A stretch of 64,000 bases of DNA from contig NZ_CP124616.1 of assembly GCF_029958925.1 (NCBI RefSeq), forward strand, positions 496,001 to 560,000, written 5' to 3'. Origin of the DNA: Tropicibacter oceani (GTDB lineage: Bacteria; Pseudomonadota; Alphaproteobacteria; Rhodobacterales; Rhodobacteraceae). Positions 24,168 to 32,995 of the stretch are shown here, in pieces. Numbering within the stretch: position 1 is the first letter of the stretch; every line of letters begins with the position of its first letter. The notes beneath the pieces were generated by a model. That model made no database searches, was not told where the DNA came from, and worked only from the letters and a program-made list of their open reading frames with translations. The position numbers and the translations under genes were made by a program.

Positions 24168-25565
24168 ATGCCCAACCCGATCGCCTTTTTCGCGCTGGCC
24201 ATCTGGCCATTCGTTTCGGCGGTGCTGTTCATGCGCCTGCCGCGCGACCGCGCGTTGATCTGGTCGTTGATGCTGGGCTATCTGTTCCTGCCGGAACCCC
24301 CCGCGGCCTTTGACCTGCCGCTGTTCCCGCCAATGAACAAACACAACATCCCGGCGCTGGCGGCCTTTGCGCTGATCCTTTGGCGCTATGGCCATCACGG
24401 GACCTTGCTGCCGGTGTCCTGGGTCGGCCGCATCCTGATCCTGACCTTTGTCTTTTCGCCGATCGCCACGGTTCTGACCAACGATGATCCGGTATTCTTT
24501 GGCCAGGTCGGCCTGCCGGGGCTGGCGATCAAGGATGCCGTCGCGCTGATCGTCCAGCAGGCCCTTCTGGTACTGCCTTTCTTGCTGGCGCGCCAGCATC
24601 TGGCCAACGGCGGTGCCCAGCGCGAATTGCTGGTGGCGCTGATGTTCGGCGGATTGGTCTATTCGGTGCTGATGCTGATCGAAATGCGCCTGTCGCCGCA
24701 GCTGAACCTGTGGGTCTACGGCTATTACCAGCACCTGTTCGGGCAAAGCATCCGGTCTGGTGGCTATCGTCCTGTGGTGTTCTTGTACCATGGGCTTTGG
24801 GTCGCCTTTTTCATGATGACGGCGGTGGTATCGGCCTGGGCGCTTTGGCGGATGGACCAGCAATGGAGCCGGGTGAAACTGCTGGGCGCGGCGCTGTACC
24901 TGACCTTGATCATCGTCATGGCCAAATCGCTGGGGGCGCTGTTGTTCGTCATCCTGCTGGTTCCTGCGGTGCTGTTCCTGGGGCGGATCACGCAGATCCG
25001 GGTGGCCATCGTCATCGGCCTTCTGGCGGTCAGCTATCCGATGCTGAAAGGTGTCGACCTGATCCCCGAGGACCGCATCCTGAACGCCATCGCCAGCATC
25101 GAGCCCGAGCGCGCGCGGTCACTGGAATTCCGGTTCGACAACGAACAGACGCTGCTGGACCGCGCCTATCTCAAACCGGTGTTCGGCTGGGGCAGCTGGG
25201 GGCGCAACCACATCCTGGACCCGGTCAGCGGCAATATCCTGACCGTGACGGACGGGCGCTGGATCATCGTGATCGGGGTTTACGGATGGGTCGGGTTCCT
25301 GGCGGAATTCGGGCTTTTGGTCTGGCCGCTGATCCTGCTGTGGCGCGAGGCGGTGGCGCAGCGGCAGGTGGCCGTATCACCCTTTATCGCCCCGATGTCG
25401 CTGATCCTGGCGATCAACATCTTTGACATGCTGCCCAACGCGACGCTGACGCCTTTGACCTGGCTGATCGCCGGCGCCCTGACCGGCTATGCCGAACAGC
25501 TGCGGGCCGAGCGGTTGAAGCAGCGGGTCTTTGTGTCAAAGCTGAACTGGCAATCGGTGATGTAG
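24168..25565 (+). CDS. O-antigen ligase/Wzy-type polysaccharide polymerase
   Basis: 465 residues from ATG 24168 (MPNPIAFFALAIWPFVSAVLFMRLP). The longer open frame before it overlaps the divergent promoter region and is not protein-like. About eleven transmembrane helices, with a large polar loop between residues about 310 and 365 containing RSLEFRFDNEQTLLDRAYLKPVFGWGSWGRN. An 'R...D...L...A...PxxGxG' loop is the hallmark of the Wzy/WaaL O-antigen ligase family. It would polymerise lipid-linked repeat units in the periplasm, with the Wzz-like and Wzx-like proteins of this locus. Ligase versus polymerase cannot be separated by sequence. Confidence 0.75.
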   Translation: MPNPIAFFALAIWPFVSAVLFMRLPRDRALIWSLMLGYLFLPEPPAAFDLPLFPPMNKHNIPALAAFALILWRYGHHGTLLPVSWVGRILILTFVFSPIATVLTNDDPVFFGQVGLPGLAIKDAVALIVQQALLVLPFLLARQHLANGGAQRELLVALMFGGLVYSVLMLIEMRLSPQLNLWVYGYYQHLFGQSIRSGGYRPVVFLYHGLWVAFFMMTAVVSAWALWRMDQQWSRVKLLGAALYLTLIIVMAKSLGALLFVILLVPAVLFLGRITQIRVAIVIGLLAVSYPMLKGVDLIPEDRILNAIASIEPERARSLEFRFDNEQTLLDRAYLKPVFGWGSWGRNHILDPVSGNILTVTDGRWIIVIGVYGWVGFLAEFGLLVWPLILLWREAVAQRQVAVSPFIAPMSLILAINIFDMLPNATLTPLTWLIAGALTGYAEQLRAERLKQRVFVSKLNWQSVM

Positions 25566-25568
25566 CCC

Positions 25569-26885
25569 ATGAACCCCGTCAAAAGACCGCGCGTTCTGGC
25601 CATTGCCGAGGCCGCAAATCCCGAATGGGTCAGCGTGCCGCTTGTCGGCTGGTCGCTGGCCACGGCGCTGCGCGACGTGGCGGATGTGCATATCGTCACT
25701 CAGGTCCGCAACCGCGACGCATTTTTGCGCGCCGGTCTGCGCGAAGGCAGCGATTTCACCGCCATCGATTCCGAGGCGTTCGCCCGCCCCATGTGGAAGC
25801 TGGCCGAACGGCTGCGCATGGGCGAAGGCAAGGGCTGGACCATGGTTCAGGCGATCAACGCCATCAGTTATCCGCATTTCGAACGGCTGGTCTGGAAGCG
25901 CTTTGGCGATGCCATCACGGCGGGTGAGTATGACGTGGTGCACCGCATCACACCGCTGTCGCCGACGATTTCATCGTCGCTGGCGGGCAAATGCGCGGCG
26001 GCGGGGGTGCCTTTCGTGCTGGGGCCGCTGAATGGCGGGGTGCCCTGGCCCAAGGGGTTCGAGGCCGAGCGGCGCGCCGAAAAGGAATGGCTGAGCTATA
26101 TCCGGTCAGCCTACAAGCTGCTGCCGGGGCGCGGGGCCACCCTGCGCCATGCCTCGGCCGTGCTGGCCGGGTCGCGCCATACCGCGGCCGAGGTCGCCAG
26201 ACCCGGAAAGGACAAGATTGTCTATATCCCGGAAAACGGCATCGACCCGGCGCGGTTCAACCGGTGCGCCGCGCCGACGGGTGTGCTGCGCGGCGGTTTT
26301 GTCGGGCGGCTGGTGCCCTACAAAGGCCCCGACATGCTGATCGAAGCCGCCGCGCCGCTGCTGCGCGCCGGGCGGATGAAACTTGAGATCATCGGCGACG
26401 GGCCGATGATGCCCGCCCTGAAGGCACTGGCACAAGGGTTGGAGGGGATCACCTTTCACGGCTGGAAACCGCATCAGGAGGTGCAGGATATCCTTGCCTC
26501 GTGCCATCTGCTGACCTTTCCGTCGATCCGCGAATTCGGCGGCGGCGTGGTGCTGGAGGCGATGGCGCTGGGTGTTGTCCCGATGATCGTGGACTATGCC
26601 GGACCGGGCGAACTGGTCACTTCGGAGGTGGGGATCAAAGTGCCCTGCGGCACGCGGCAAGAGATCGCGCAAGGCTTTGCCGAGGCGCTGACCGCGCTGG
26701 CGGATGATCCCGGCCCCCTGCCCGCCATGGCACAGGCAGCCCGCGACCGCGTGCAAAGCCATTTCCTGTGGTCCGCCAAGGCGCGGCAGGTGGCCCGGGT
26801 CTATGACTGGGTGCTGGCCGGACGCCCCGCCCCGGTGCCCGACTTTTTCGGACAAGACGGCGTGGCCCCCCGCCCTAGGGCTTGA
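25569..26885 (+). CDS. glycosyltransferase family 4 (GT-B)
   Basis: 438 residues, starting three bases after the Wzy-like stop, so cotranscribed. N-terminal acceptor domain contains VVHRITPLSPTISSSLAGKCAAAGVPFVLGPLNGG; the 'GPxNGG' word is frequent in GT4 enzymes of exopolysaccharide loci. The C-terminal donor domain has GFVGRLVPYKGPDMLIEA and FPSIREFGGGVVLEAMALG with the EX7E pair. No signal or membrane anchor. It ends in an 11-base overlap with the convergent acetyltransferase gene. Confidence 0.82.
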   Translation: MNPVKRPRVLAIAEAANPEWVSVPLVGWSLATALRDVADVHIVTQVRNRDAFLRAGLREGSDFTAIDSEAFARPMWKLAERLRMGEGKGWTMVQAINAISYPHFERLVWKRFGDAITAGEYDVVHRITPLSPTISSSLAGKCAAAGVPFVLGPLNGGVPWPKGFEAERRAEKEWLSYIRSAYKLLPGRGATLRHASAVLAGSRHTAAEVARPGKDKIVYIPENGIDPARFNRCAAPTGVLRGGFVGRLVPYKGPDMLIEAAAPLLRAGRMKLEIIGDGPMMPALKALAQGLEGITFHGWKPHQEVQDILASCHLLTFPSIREFGGGVVLEAMALGVVPMIVDYAGPGELVTSEVGIKVPCGTRQEIAQGFAEALTALADDPGPLPAMAQAARDRVQSHFLWSAKARQVARVYDWVLAGRPAPVPDFFGQDGVAPRPRA

Positions 26886-27372
26886 TGATCCGGGCCGGGA
26901 TACCGGCGACAGTGGCACCGGGCGGCACGTCGCGGGTGACGACGGCATTCGCCCCGATCACCGCGTGATCGCCCACGGTCAGCGGGCCCAGCAGCTTGGC
27001 CCCTGCGCCGATGTCCACGTGCCCGCCCAGCACGACAGGACCGGCAAGCGTCACCTGATGAAAGATCATGCAATTTACGCCGATCCTTGCGTCGGGGTGA
27101 ATGATGATCCCCGTCGGATGGGTCAGGCGCAAACCGCCGCCGATCTGCGTGTTCAGGTGAATCTCGGATTGGCAGATCGTGGACCAGAACAGGTGGTTCA
27201 GCGCCCAGTATTTCGACGCCGCCTTGCCCAGCACGCCGCCGCGCGCGCGCGCCGCCTGGTACCGGCGCAGGGCGCGCATCAGCTTTTGCCCCGGGTCCCA
27301 GAATTTGCCGATCCGCTCGCGGCTCCAATCCGGGGTCTGCGCCGATACCTGCTGTTCCGTCGTGCCGCTCAA
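26875..27372 (-). CDS. serine acetyltransferase-like hexapeptide-repeat acyltransferase
   Basis: 165 residues; the only upstream-bounded start is TTG at 27372 (an in-frame stop lies nine codons before; the next ATG would remove 32 residues), with AGGGG a few bases before. The protein is a left-handed beta helix: IHPDARIGVNCMIFHQVTLAG, GGHVDIGAGAKLLGPLTVGDHAVIGANAVVTRDVPPGATVAGIPARII. HPTGIIIHPDARIG is close to CysE, but it lacks the long N-terminal helical domain of housekeeping CysE. In glycan loci such proteins O- or N-acetylate a sugar with acetyl-CoA. Convergent with the GT4 gene and divergent from the OafA-like gene. Confidence 0.78.
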   Translation of the reverse strand: MSGTTEQQVSAQTPDWSRERIGKFWDPGQKLMRALRRYQAARARGGVLGKAASKYWALNHLFWSTICQSEIHLNTQIGGGLRLTHPTGIIIHPDARIGVNCMIFHQVTLAGPVVLGGHVDIGAGAKLLGPLTVGDHAVIGANAVVTRDVPPGATVAGIPARIIKP

Positions 27373-27464
27373 AACCCTGACCCCTGAATGCCCAAATCAG
27401 GCCCAGATTTGGTCTATACTTGACCCTATGGCAACAGTTACCCGCGCTTTGGCGCGCTGTGCGC

Positions 27465-27494
27465 TTGACTTGCCGTCAAATGGCCCGCTTATAA
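27465..27494 (+). promoter_or_regulatory. candidate sigma-70 promoter for the acyltransferase operon
   Basis: TTGACT at 27465-27470 and TTATAA at 27489-27494, 18 bases apart. Transcription would start near 27502, about 55 bases before the short open frame and 95 before the acyltransferase GTG. It could drive the run of genes from 27597 to 31974. Confidence 0.5.
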
Positions 27495-27555
27495 ATGCCA
27501 CCGTTCGGGTGGGGGCCCAAGACGAACAACGAACCGGAGAATCCGGAGGGAAGAC

Positions 27556-27600
27556 ATGATGACGGCCCCGATCGTCCCCAACAACCAGGTCGCCGGGTGA
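27556..27600 (+). CDS. 14-codon upstream open frame (possible leader peptide)
   Basis: Double ATG start at 27556/27559 with the strongest ribosome site nearby (GGAGGGAAG), encoding MMTAPIVPNNQVAG and ending in TGA at 27598-27600. The stop overlaps the GTG start of the acyltransferase by GTGA. This looks like a leader peptide that feeds ribosomes to a weak start by re-initiation. No codon is strongly over-represented, so amino-acid attenuation is not indicated. Confidence 0.4.
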   Translation: MMTAPIVPNNQVAG

Positions 27601-29651
27601 GCGATCCGCATAGCCAGACGCTGCCCTATCGCAGCGATATCGACGGGCTGCGCGCCGTCGCGGTGCTGTCGGTGGTGCTGTACCACTTTGGCCTGCCGCT
27701 GCGGGGTGGATTTGTCGGCGTCGACATCTTTTTCGTCATCTCGGGGTTCCTGATCGGCGGCATCTTGTGGCGCGAATACGATCAGACCGGCACGATCTGG
27801 TTGCGCAACTTCTATGTCCGCCGGTTTCGCCGCCTTGCGCCCGCGTTTTTCGTCATGGCCGTGGTCACGACCCTTCTGGGCTGGGCGCTGCTGCTGCCGT
27901 TTGAATTCCGCGAATACGGCAAGACGCTGGTTGCCGCGACCGTCTATCTGTCGAACGTGCTGTTCTATCGCGGTGCGGGATATTTCGACAGCGCGTCCGA
28001 GGACAAGCCGCTGCTGCACACATGGTCGCTGGCGGTCGAGGAACAGTTCTATATCTTTCTGCCGCTGACGATCCTGCTGCTGGCGCGCTGGCGCTGGGGA
28101 TTGCTGGGGGGGCTAGTGGCCATTTGGGCCGCGTCGCTGGCCGCCTGCATCGTGCTGACGCCGCAGTATTCCACCGCCACGTTCTACCTGTTCCCCTTTC
28201 GCGCCTGGGAAATGCTCAGCGGTGTTCTGCTGGCGATCTGGGGCTATGAGACCGGACGCACCTGGCGCGGCTGGGCGGTTCTGTCCTGGCTGGGCATGGC
28301 GATGATCGCGGTGGCGATCCTGTTCGTTCCGGCCGGGCCGCTGTTCCCCGGGGCGCTTGCGCTATTGCCGGTTGTGGGCACGGTGCTGGTGCTGGCCAAC
28401 GGGCTGAACCGCAACCCGGTGAACCGCCTGCTGTGCAGCCGCCATGCGGTGTTCTTTGGGGCGATTTCCTATTCGCTATACCTGTGGCACTGGCCGATCT
28501 TTACCCTGTCCAGCTATCTGCGGGATGGCCACGCGAACCTTGTGGAATCGTTTGTCTGGATGGCGCTTTGCGTCGCCCTGGCCTGGCTGTCCTGGCGCTA
28601 TGTGGAAAACCCGGTGCGGCGCGCCCGGGCGCTATCGGGCGGGATGGTTCTGGGCGGGGCGGCGCTTGCCTCGGCCGTGCTGCTGGGGCTGGGTGGCTGG
28701 CTGTTCAAGCAGGACGGCCTGCCGCAGCGCTTTGGCCCCGAGGCCCGCGTGCACATCGCCGCCACAGGCGATTTCCTGCAGGACTGGAGCCGCTGCCATA
28801 TCGCCGACGCCTTGCCGCTGGACGGGCTCGAGGTTTGCCCCATCGGACCCGAAGGACCGCCGCGGGTTCTGGTCTGGGGCGACAGCCATGTGCGCGCCTT
28901 CAAGGAAGGGCTGGACCTGGCCGCCCACGAGGCCGGGGTTCCCGGGATCATCCTGTGGCGCGCCGGGTGTCCGCCGCTGTTCGGCCTGCGCAAGGTCGAA
29001 TCCGCCGCGACGCAGGCGCAGGACACCGCCTGCACCCAGGCCAACAAGCAGATCGAACAAAGCTTTGGCCGGATGCAAAGCCTTGAAAGCCTGCTGCTGA
29101 TCGGTCGCTGGAGCTATTACGCAAGCGGCACCGGCGTCGGACTGGATGCCGGCAACCTGATTTCTCTGCACCCCACCAATGGTCCCGAACGGGTCGGCGA
29201 ACAACAGGCCAGGCGTCTGACCCTGGCCGCGCAGGCAAGTATCGAGGCGATGGGGCGCTGGGTGCCCAACATCCATGTCCTGCGCCAGCCGCCGGAAATC
29301 CCGCAATACGACAGCCGCAAGGCCGCCCGCGAGGCAGCCCATGCCGGATGGCCCTTGGCGGCCGAAGCGGTCACCCAAACCGATGTGGCGCGCGATACGC
29401 TGGCCCTGCGCAGCGCGTTTGCGGACGGGCCTTGGTTGACGATGGCCGAGGCCGGGAAGATCGGGTTCATCGACAGCTGGCCGCAGTTCTGTGACGCCAC
29501 GACTTGCCGGGCGATCAAGGACGGGGTCGGGCAGTATTTCGACAACAACCACGTGACCAACAGCGCCGCCATCCGGGTGCGCGACATCTTCCAACCCGTC
29601 TTTGACGGGCTGCGCCAGCGCACGGCCCTGACCAAGGGCAGCGGGCAATGA
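27597..29651 (+). CDS. OafA-type acyltransferase with C-terminal SGNH domain
   Basis: 684 residues from GTG 27597 (VSDPHSQTLPYRSDIDGLRAVAV). N-terminal acyltransferase-3 domain of about ten membrane helices: RSDIDGLRAVAVLSVVLYHFG (catalytic His), VGVDIFFVISGFLIGG, and LLHTWSLAVEEQFYIFLP are the family signatures. The C-terminal periplasmic part (about 400-684) starts near VHIAATGDFLQDWSRCH and has VLVWGDSHVRAFKEGLD, the SGNH GDS-type nucleophile region. Such two-domain proteins add acetyl or other acyl groups to extracellular sugars. The stop overlaps the next start by ATGA. Translation is probably coupled to the short open frame upstream. Confidence 0.85.
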   Translation: MSDPHSQTLPYRSDIDGLRAVAVLSVVLYHFGLPLRGGFVGVDIFFVISGFLIGGILWREYDQTGTIWLRNFYVRRFRRLAPAFFVMAVVTTLLGWALLLPFEFREYGKTLVAATVYLSNVLFYRGAGYFDSASEDKPLLHTWSLAVEEQFYIFLPLTILLLARWRWGLLGGLVAIWAASLAACIVLTPQYSTATFYLFPFRAWEMLSGVLLAIWGYETGRTWRGWAVLSWLGMAMIAVAILFVPAGPLFPGALALLPVVGTVLVLANGLNRNPVNRLLCSRHAVFFGAISYSLYLWHWPIFTLSSYLRDGHANLVESFVWMALCVALAWLSWRYVENPVRRARALSGGMVLGGAALASAVLLGLGGWLFKQDGLPQRFGPEARVHIAATGDFLQDWSRCHIADALPLDGLEVCPIGPEGPPRVLVWGDSHVRAFKEGLDLAAHEAGVPGIILWRAGCPPLFGLRKVESAATQAQDTACTQANKQIEQSFGRMQSLESLLLIGRWSYYASGTGVGLDAGNLISLHPTNGPERVGEQQARRLTLAAQASIEAMGRWVPNIHVLRQPPEIPQYDSRKAAREAAHAGWPLAAEAVTQTDVARDTLALRSAFADGPWLTMAEAGKIGFIDSWPQFCDATTCRAIKDGVGQYFDNNHVTNSAAIRVRDIFQPVFDGLRQRTALTKGSGQ

Positions 29652-31210
29652 CCCATCCCGCCACGAATATTGTCTGGGATGCGATCGTGATCGGAACCGG
29701 CATCGGCGGCGGCACCATAGGGAGGGCGCTGGCAGAGGCCGGGCAAAAGGTTCTGTTCCTGGAACAGGGCGCGGCCGGGTTTCGGTCCGAGCGCAACGGC
29801 CTGTCCGAGATTTTCATCCCCGAGGCGCGGCTGACACGCGGGCTGTGGCCCACGCCCTTGCGTGTCACGCTGAACGGTCAGGAAAGCGCGTTTTACGCGC
29901 CTTTGGGGGCCGGGGTCGGCGGGTCATCGGCGTTTTACGCGGCGACGCTGGAACGCCCCGAACGCCACGATCTGGAGGACACGCAGGACCGTCCGCATCC
30001 TACGGGCGGCTGGCCTGTCGGGTTTGACACCATGCACGATTGGTACGCGCGGGCCGCCGCGATGTACCGGGTCTATGGCACGGCTGATCCACTGTCCGCC
30101 GAGACCCCCTTGCCGCTGCGCGATCCGCCCGGCCTGACCGAGACCGAGGCCGCGTTGATGAATAGCCTTGGGGCGGTCGGGCTGCATCCCTATCACGCCC
30201 ATACCGCGATTGAACGCACCCCGGATTGCCTGAACTGCCTTGGCACGAAATGCCCGAGGCGGTGCAAGATGGATGGACGCTCGGCCGGGGTCGAACCGGC
30301 GCTGGCGACGGGCAACGCGACGCTTATCGACCGGGCGTTGGTCACCCGTCTGGCGGCAGAGGGCGACCAGATCACCCATGTCGAGGCCCGCGTTGACGGA
30401 GTGCCGCAGCGGTTCACCGCGCGGCGCTATGTGCTGGCGGGGGGTGCATTGGGATCGGCCCGGTTGCTGCTGGCCTCGGGCAGCGAGGCATGGCCCGAAG
30501 GGCTGGCCAACCGGTCGGGGCTGGTCGGGCGCAACCTGATGTTTCACCTGAACGAGATGTTTGCACTGTGGCCCAAGGGCGGCGGTGACGATGGCGCGAC
30601 CAAAGCGATTTCGCTGCGCGACCTGTATCATGGTGCGGACCGTTTCGGCACGGTGCAGGCCATGGGAATCCGGGCCAGCTATGGCGAGATCGTGCATTAT
30701 CTGAACCTGATGCTGGCGCGCTCGGCCTTGGCGCGGGTGCCGGGGGCGCGGCAGATGACCCGCCTGCCCGCCGCGCTGGCGGCGCGGCTCTTCGGCCATG
30801 CCCAGATATTCGTCGGCCTGCTCGAGGATCTTCCCTACGAAGGCAACCGTGTCACCTATGACCCGGCGCAGCCTGACAGGCTGTCGGTGGTCTATGACTT
30901 CGCGCCCGAACTGCTGGCCCGCCGCCGGGGGTTTCGCCGCGCGATCCGCCGCGCCTTTCGCGGGCATCGGCGGATGTTCCTGGGGCTGACGCCCGAGCTG
31001 AACTATGGCCACCCCTGCGGAACCTTGCGTTTTGGCTCGGACCCTGCCCGTTCGGTCCTGCGGCCCGATTGCCGAAGCCATGACGTGGAAAACCTGTGGG
31101 TTGCGGATGCATCCTTCATGCCGACGTCGATGGGGGTGAACCCGTCGCTGACCATCGCGGCCAATGCCCTGCGGGTGGCTGACATCCTTGTGAAGGAGCC
31201 ATTCCAATGA
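29648..31210 (+). CDS. GMC-family FAD oxidoreductase
   Basis: 520 residues overlapping the genes on both sides by ATGA. N-terminal FAD site: IVIGTGIGGGTIGRALAEAG. The C-terminal signature NLWVADASFMPTSMGVNPSLTIAANALRVADI is typical of GMC proteins. Near residue 196 there is CLNCLGTKCPRRCK, a Cys-rich motif in the place where some GMC dehydrogenases (for example the FAD glucose dehydrogenase catalytic subunit) bind a [3Fe-4S] cluster. No signal peptide, so cytoplasmic. It probably oxidises a sugar hydroxyl. Coupling to an SDR directly downstream suggests oxidation then reduction at one carbon. Substrate unknown. Confidence 0.82.
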   Translation: MTHPATNIVWDAIVIGTGIGGGTIGRALAEAGQKVLFLEQGAAGFRSERNGLSEIFIPEARLTRGLWPTPLRVTLNGQESAFYAPLGAGVGGSSAFYAATLERPERHDLEDTQDRPHPTGGWPVGFDTMHDWYARAAAMYRVYGTADPLSAETPLPLRDPPGLTETEAALMNSLGAVGLHPYHAHTAIERTPDCLNCLGTKCPRRCKMDGRSAGVEPALATGNATLIDRALVTRLAAEGDQITHVEARVDGVPQRFTARRYVLAGGALGSARLLLASGSEAWPEGLANRSGLVGRNLMFHLNEMFALWPKGGGDDGATKAISLRDLYHGADRFGTVQAMGIRASYGEIVHYLNLMLARSALARVPGARQMTRLPAALAARLFGHAQIFVGLLEDLPYEGNRVTYDPAQPDRLSVVYDFAPELLARRRGFRRAIRRAFRGHRRMFLGLTPELNYGHPCGTLRFGSDPARSVLRPDCRSHDVENLWVADASFMPTSMGVNPSLTIAANALRVADILVKEPFQ

Positions 31211-31974
31211 CCCAGCTGACGCCACAGGACGGGATTGCGATTGTCACCGGGGCTGGGTCCGGGCTGGGCCGGGCCATGGCGGTGGGCCTGAGCGAAAAGG
31301 GATTTACCGTTGTCGGCACGGGCCGCCAGTTGCAACCGCTGCAAGAGACGGCGGCGCTGTGCACCAAGGGTCGGTTCGTGGCCGAGCCGCTGGACGTGGC
31401 CGATGCGCGCGCCGTGTCCGAGGGGTTTGCCCGTATCGTGGAAAATCATGGTCCCATCGCCCTGCTGATCAACAATGCGGCTGTCTATCCGCACCGGGAT
31501 TTTCTGGAGGAAAGCCCGGAAAGCTTTATGCAGACCGTGGCGATCAATCTGGGCGGCGTGGTCCATTGCAGCCATGCGGCGCTGCGCGACATGGCCGCGC
31601 GCGGGCGCGGGCGTATTCTGAACGTCGCCACCTTTGCCGATCTGAATCCGCTGCCCAGCGCCGGGGCCTATTCGGTATCCAAGGGCGCGGCGCGTATCCT
31701 GACGCGGGCGCTGATTGCCGATCTGGGCGATCGTTTCCCGGGCATCGTCATTGGCGACTGGATGCCGGGGATGCTGCGCACCGGGATGGGGATACCCGAC
31801 GGTCTGGCGCCGGAACAGGCCGCCAAATGGGGCGTGAAACTGGCCCTGATGCGCGACCCCGCGCTGACCGGCGCGGTGTTCGAGATGGATCGCGAGATTT
31901 TGCCGCTCCGGGGAATCAAGGGCAAGATCAAGGACCTGATCCTGATGCGGCGTCGCAGGCCGCGGCAGTTGTGA
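31207..31974 (+). CDS. short-chain dehydrogenase/reductase
   Basis: 255 residues. Classical SDR: IVTGAGSGLGRAMAV (TGxxxGxG nucleotide site), LLINNAAV (NNAA), and AYSVSKGAARIL (YxxxK catalytic pair). The start overlaps the GMC stop by ATGA. The tail after about 225 is basic and somewhat longer than usual (KGKIKDLILMRRRRPR), which may bind the membrane. With the GMC enzyme it could carry out a two-step redox epimerisation of a sugar or sugar-lipid, in the manner of DprE1/DprE2, although the oxidase families differ. Confidence 0.8.
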   Translation: MTQLTPQDGIAIVTGAGSGLGRAMAVGLSEKGFTVVGTGRQLQPLQETAALCTKGRFVAEPLDVADARAVSEGFARIVENHGPIALLINNAAVYPHRDFLEESPESFMQTVAINLGGVVHCSHAALRDMAARGRGRILNVATFADLNPLPSAGAYSVSKGAARILTRALIADLGDRFPGIVIGDWMPGMLRTGMGIPDGLAPEQAAKWGVKLALMRDPALTGAVFEMDREILPLRGIKGKIKDLILMRRRRPRQL

Positions 31975-31977
31975 CCG

Positions 31978-32742
31978 TCAGGCGCGGTTTCCCCTGAGAC
32001 GCAGCGCAAGCGCGCGCAGCACCTGCCCCGGCAGGATCACCATGCAGCGCAGATAGCGCATGCCCAGCCGTTTCGGACTGCTGAGCATCCGCCACAGCCA
32101 TTCCACCGCGAAACGTCTTGCCCAGGCGGGCGCGCGTTGCTGCGTTCCGGCCAGAAAATCCAGCCCCGCTCCGATCGAGGCAAAGCCGATGCCCGGCGTC
32201 ACCCGGCGTCCGGCGGCGGCAAACAGCTCTTGCTTGGGGGCGCCAAGCGCGATGAAACACAGCCCCGCCCCCGAGGCCGCGATCCTTTGCAGCACCTCTC
32301 TGCCCTGCGCGCCGCCAGCGTCAAAACCCATGGGCGGCGCGATACAGCAGGCCACGTCAAGGCCCGGAACCTGCGCCTGAAGGCTGGTCTTGGCGGCGGC
32401 CAGCGCCGGTTTGGTCGATCCGACAAGCGCCACGCTGACCCCTTGGCGCGCGGCGATCCGGGCCAGCGGCAGGATCGCGTCGGACCCGGGGATCAACTCG
32501 ACCGGACGCCCGGCCAGACGCGCCATCCAGACAATCGGATTGCCATCGGCGACCACGAAATCCTGCGCGGCATAGGCGGCGCGAAAGGCGGGGGATGCGT
32601 TCAGCTTGACCAGGTGGTCAAGGTTGATGGTGGCCAGGGCAAACCCTTCCTTGCGGGACAGGCGGTCGGACACGCGGGCTTCGAGCGCGGCCCAGGTGGG
32701 CACGTTGACCGCGACGGTCTGACCTTTCAGCGTGAATCTCAT
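31978..32742 (-). CDS. WecG/TagA/CpsF-family glycosyltransferase
   Basis: 254 residues from ATG 32742 with AAGG six bases upstream; ATG 32757 lacks a ribosome site. Family GT26 signatures: ATINLDHLVKLNASPAFRAAYAAQDFVVADGNPIVW, LVGSTKPALAAAK, and FIALGAPKQELFAAA, ending FLAGTQQRAPAWARRFAVEWLWRMLSSPKRLGMRY. WecG/TagA enzymes add the second sugar, from UDP-ManNAc or UDP-glucuronate-type donors, to the polyprenyl-PP-linked primer. The basic amphipathic tail is the usual membrane-contact segment. It is convergent with the SDR, three bases apart. The initiating transferase that should precede it is not in the window. Confidence 0.88.
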   Translation of the reverse strand: MRFTLKGQTVAVNVPTWAALEARVSDRLSRKEGFALATINLDHLVKLNASPAFRAAYAAQDFVVADGNPIVWMARLAGRPVELIPGSDAILPLARIAARQGVSVALVGSTKPALAAAKTSLQAQVPGLDVACCIAPPMGFDAGGAQGREVLQRIAASGAGLCFIALGAPKQELFAAAGRRVTPGIGFASIGAGLDFLAGTQQRAPAWARRFAVEWLWRMLSSPKRLGMRYLRCMVILPGQVLRALALRLRGNRA

Positions 32743-32995
32743 GTAAGCCTTTTCCATACTGACGGGTTAGCGCAATTTGCCGCCTTTTGCAGTGCCTTAT
32801 GCGCAACAACTCGCGCCAAAAGAGTGGCGAAACCACGGCAATCACGGGATATTCCCCAAGTTCGGGGATTGGTCGAATTCTGGCCACGATTCCCGGTTAA
32901 GCATGTTTGACGGTAATGGTGGGCTGATCAGTGAACCTTTGGACGACATTCTATCCATCCTGCTGCGGCGGGCCTTTCGACATTGAGGGGCGCGG

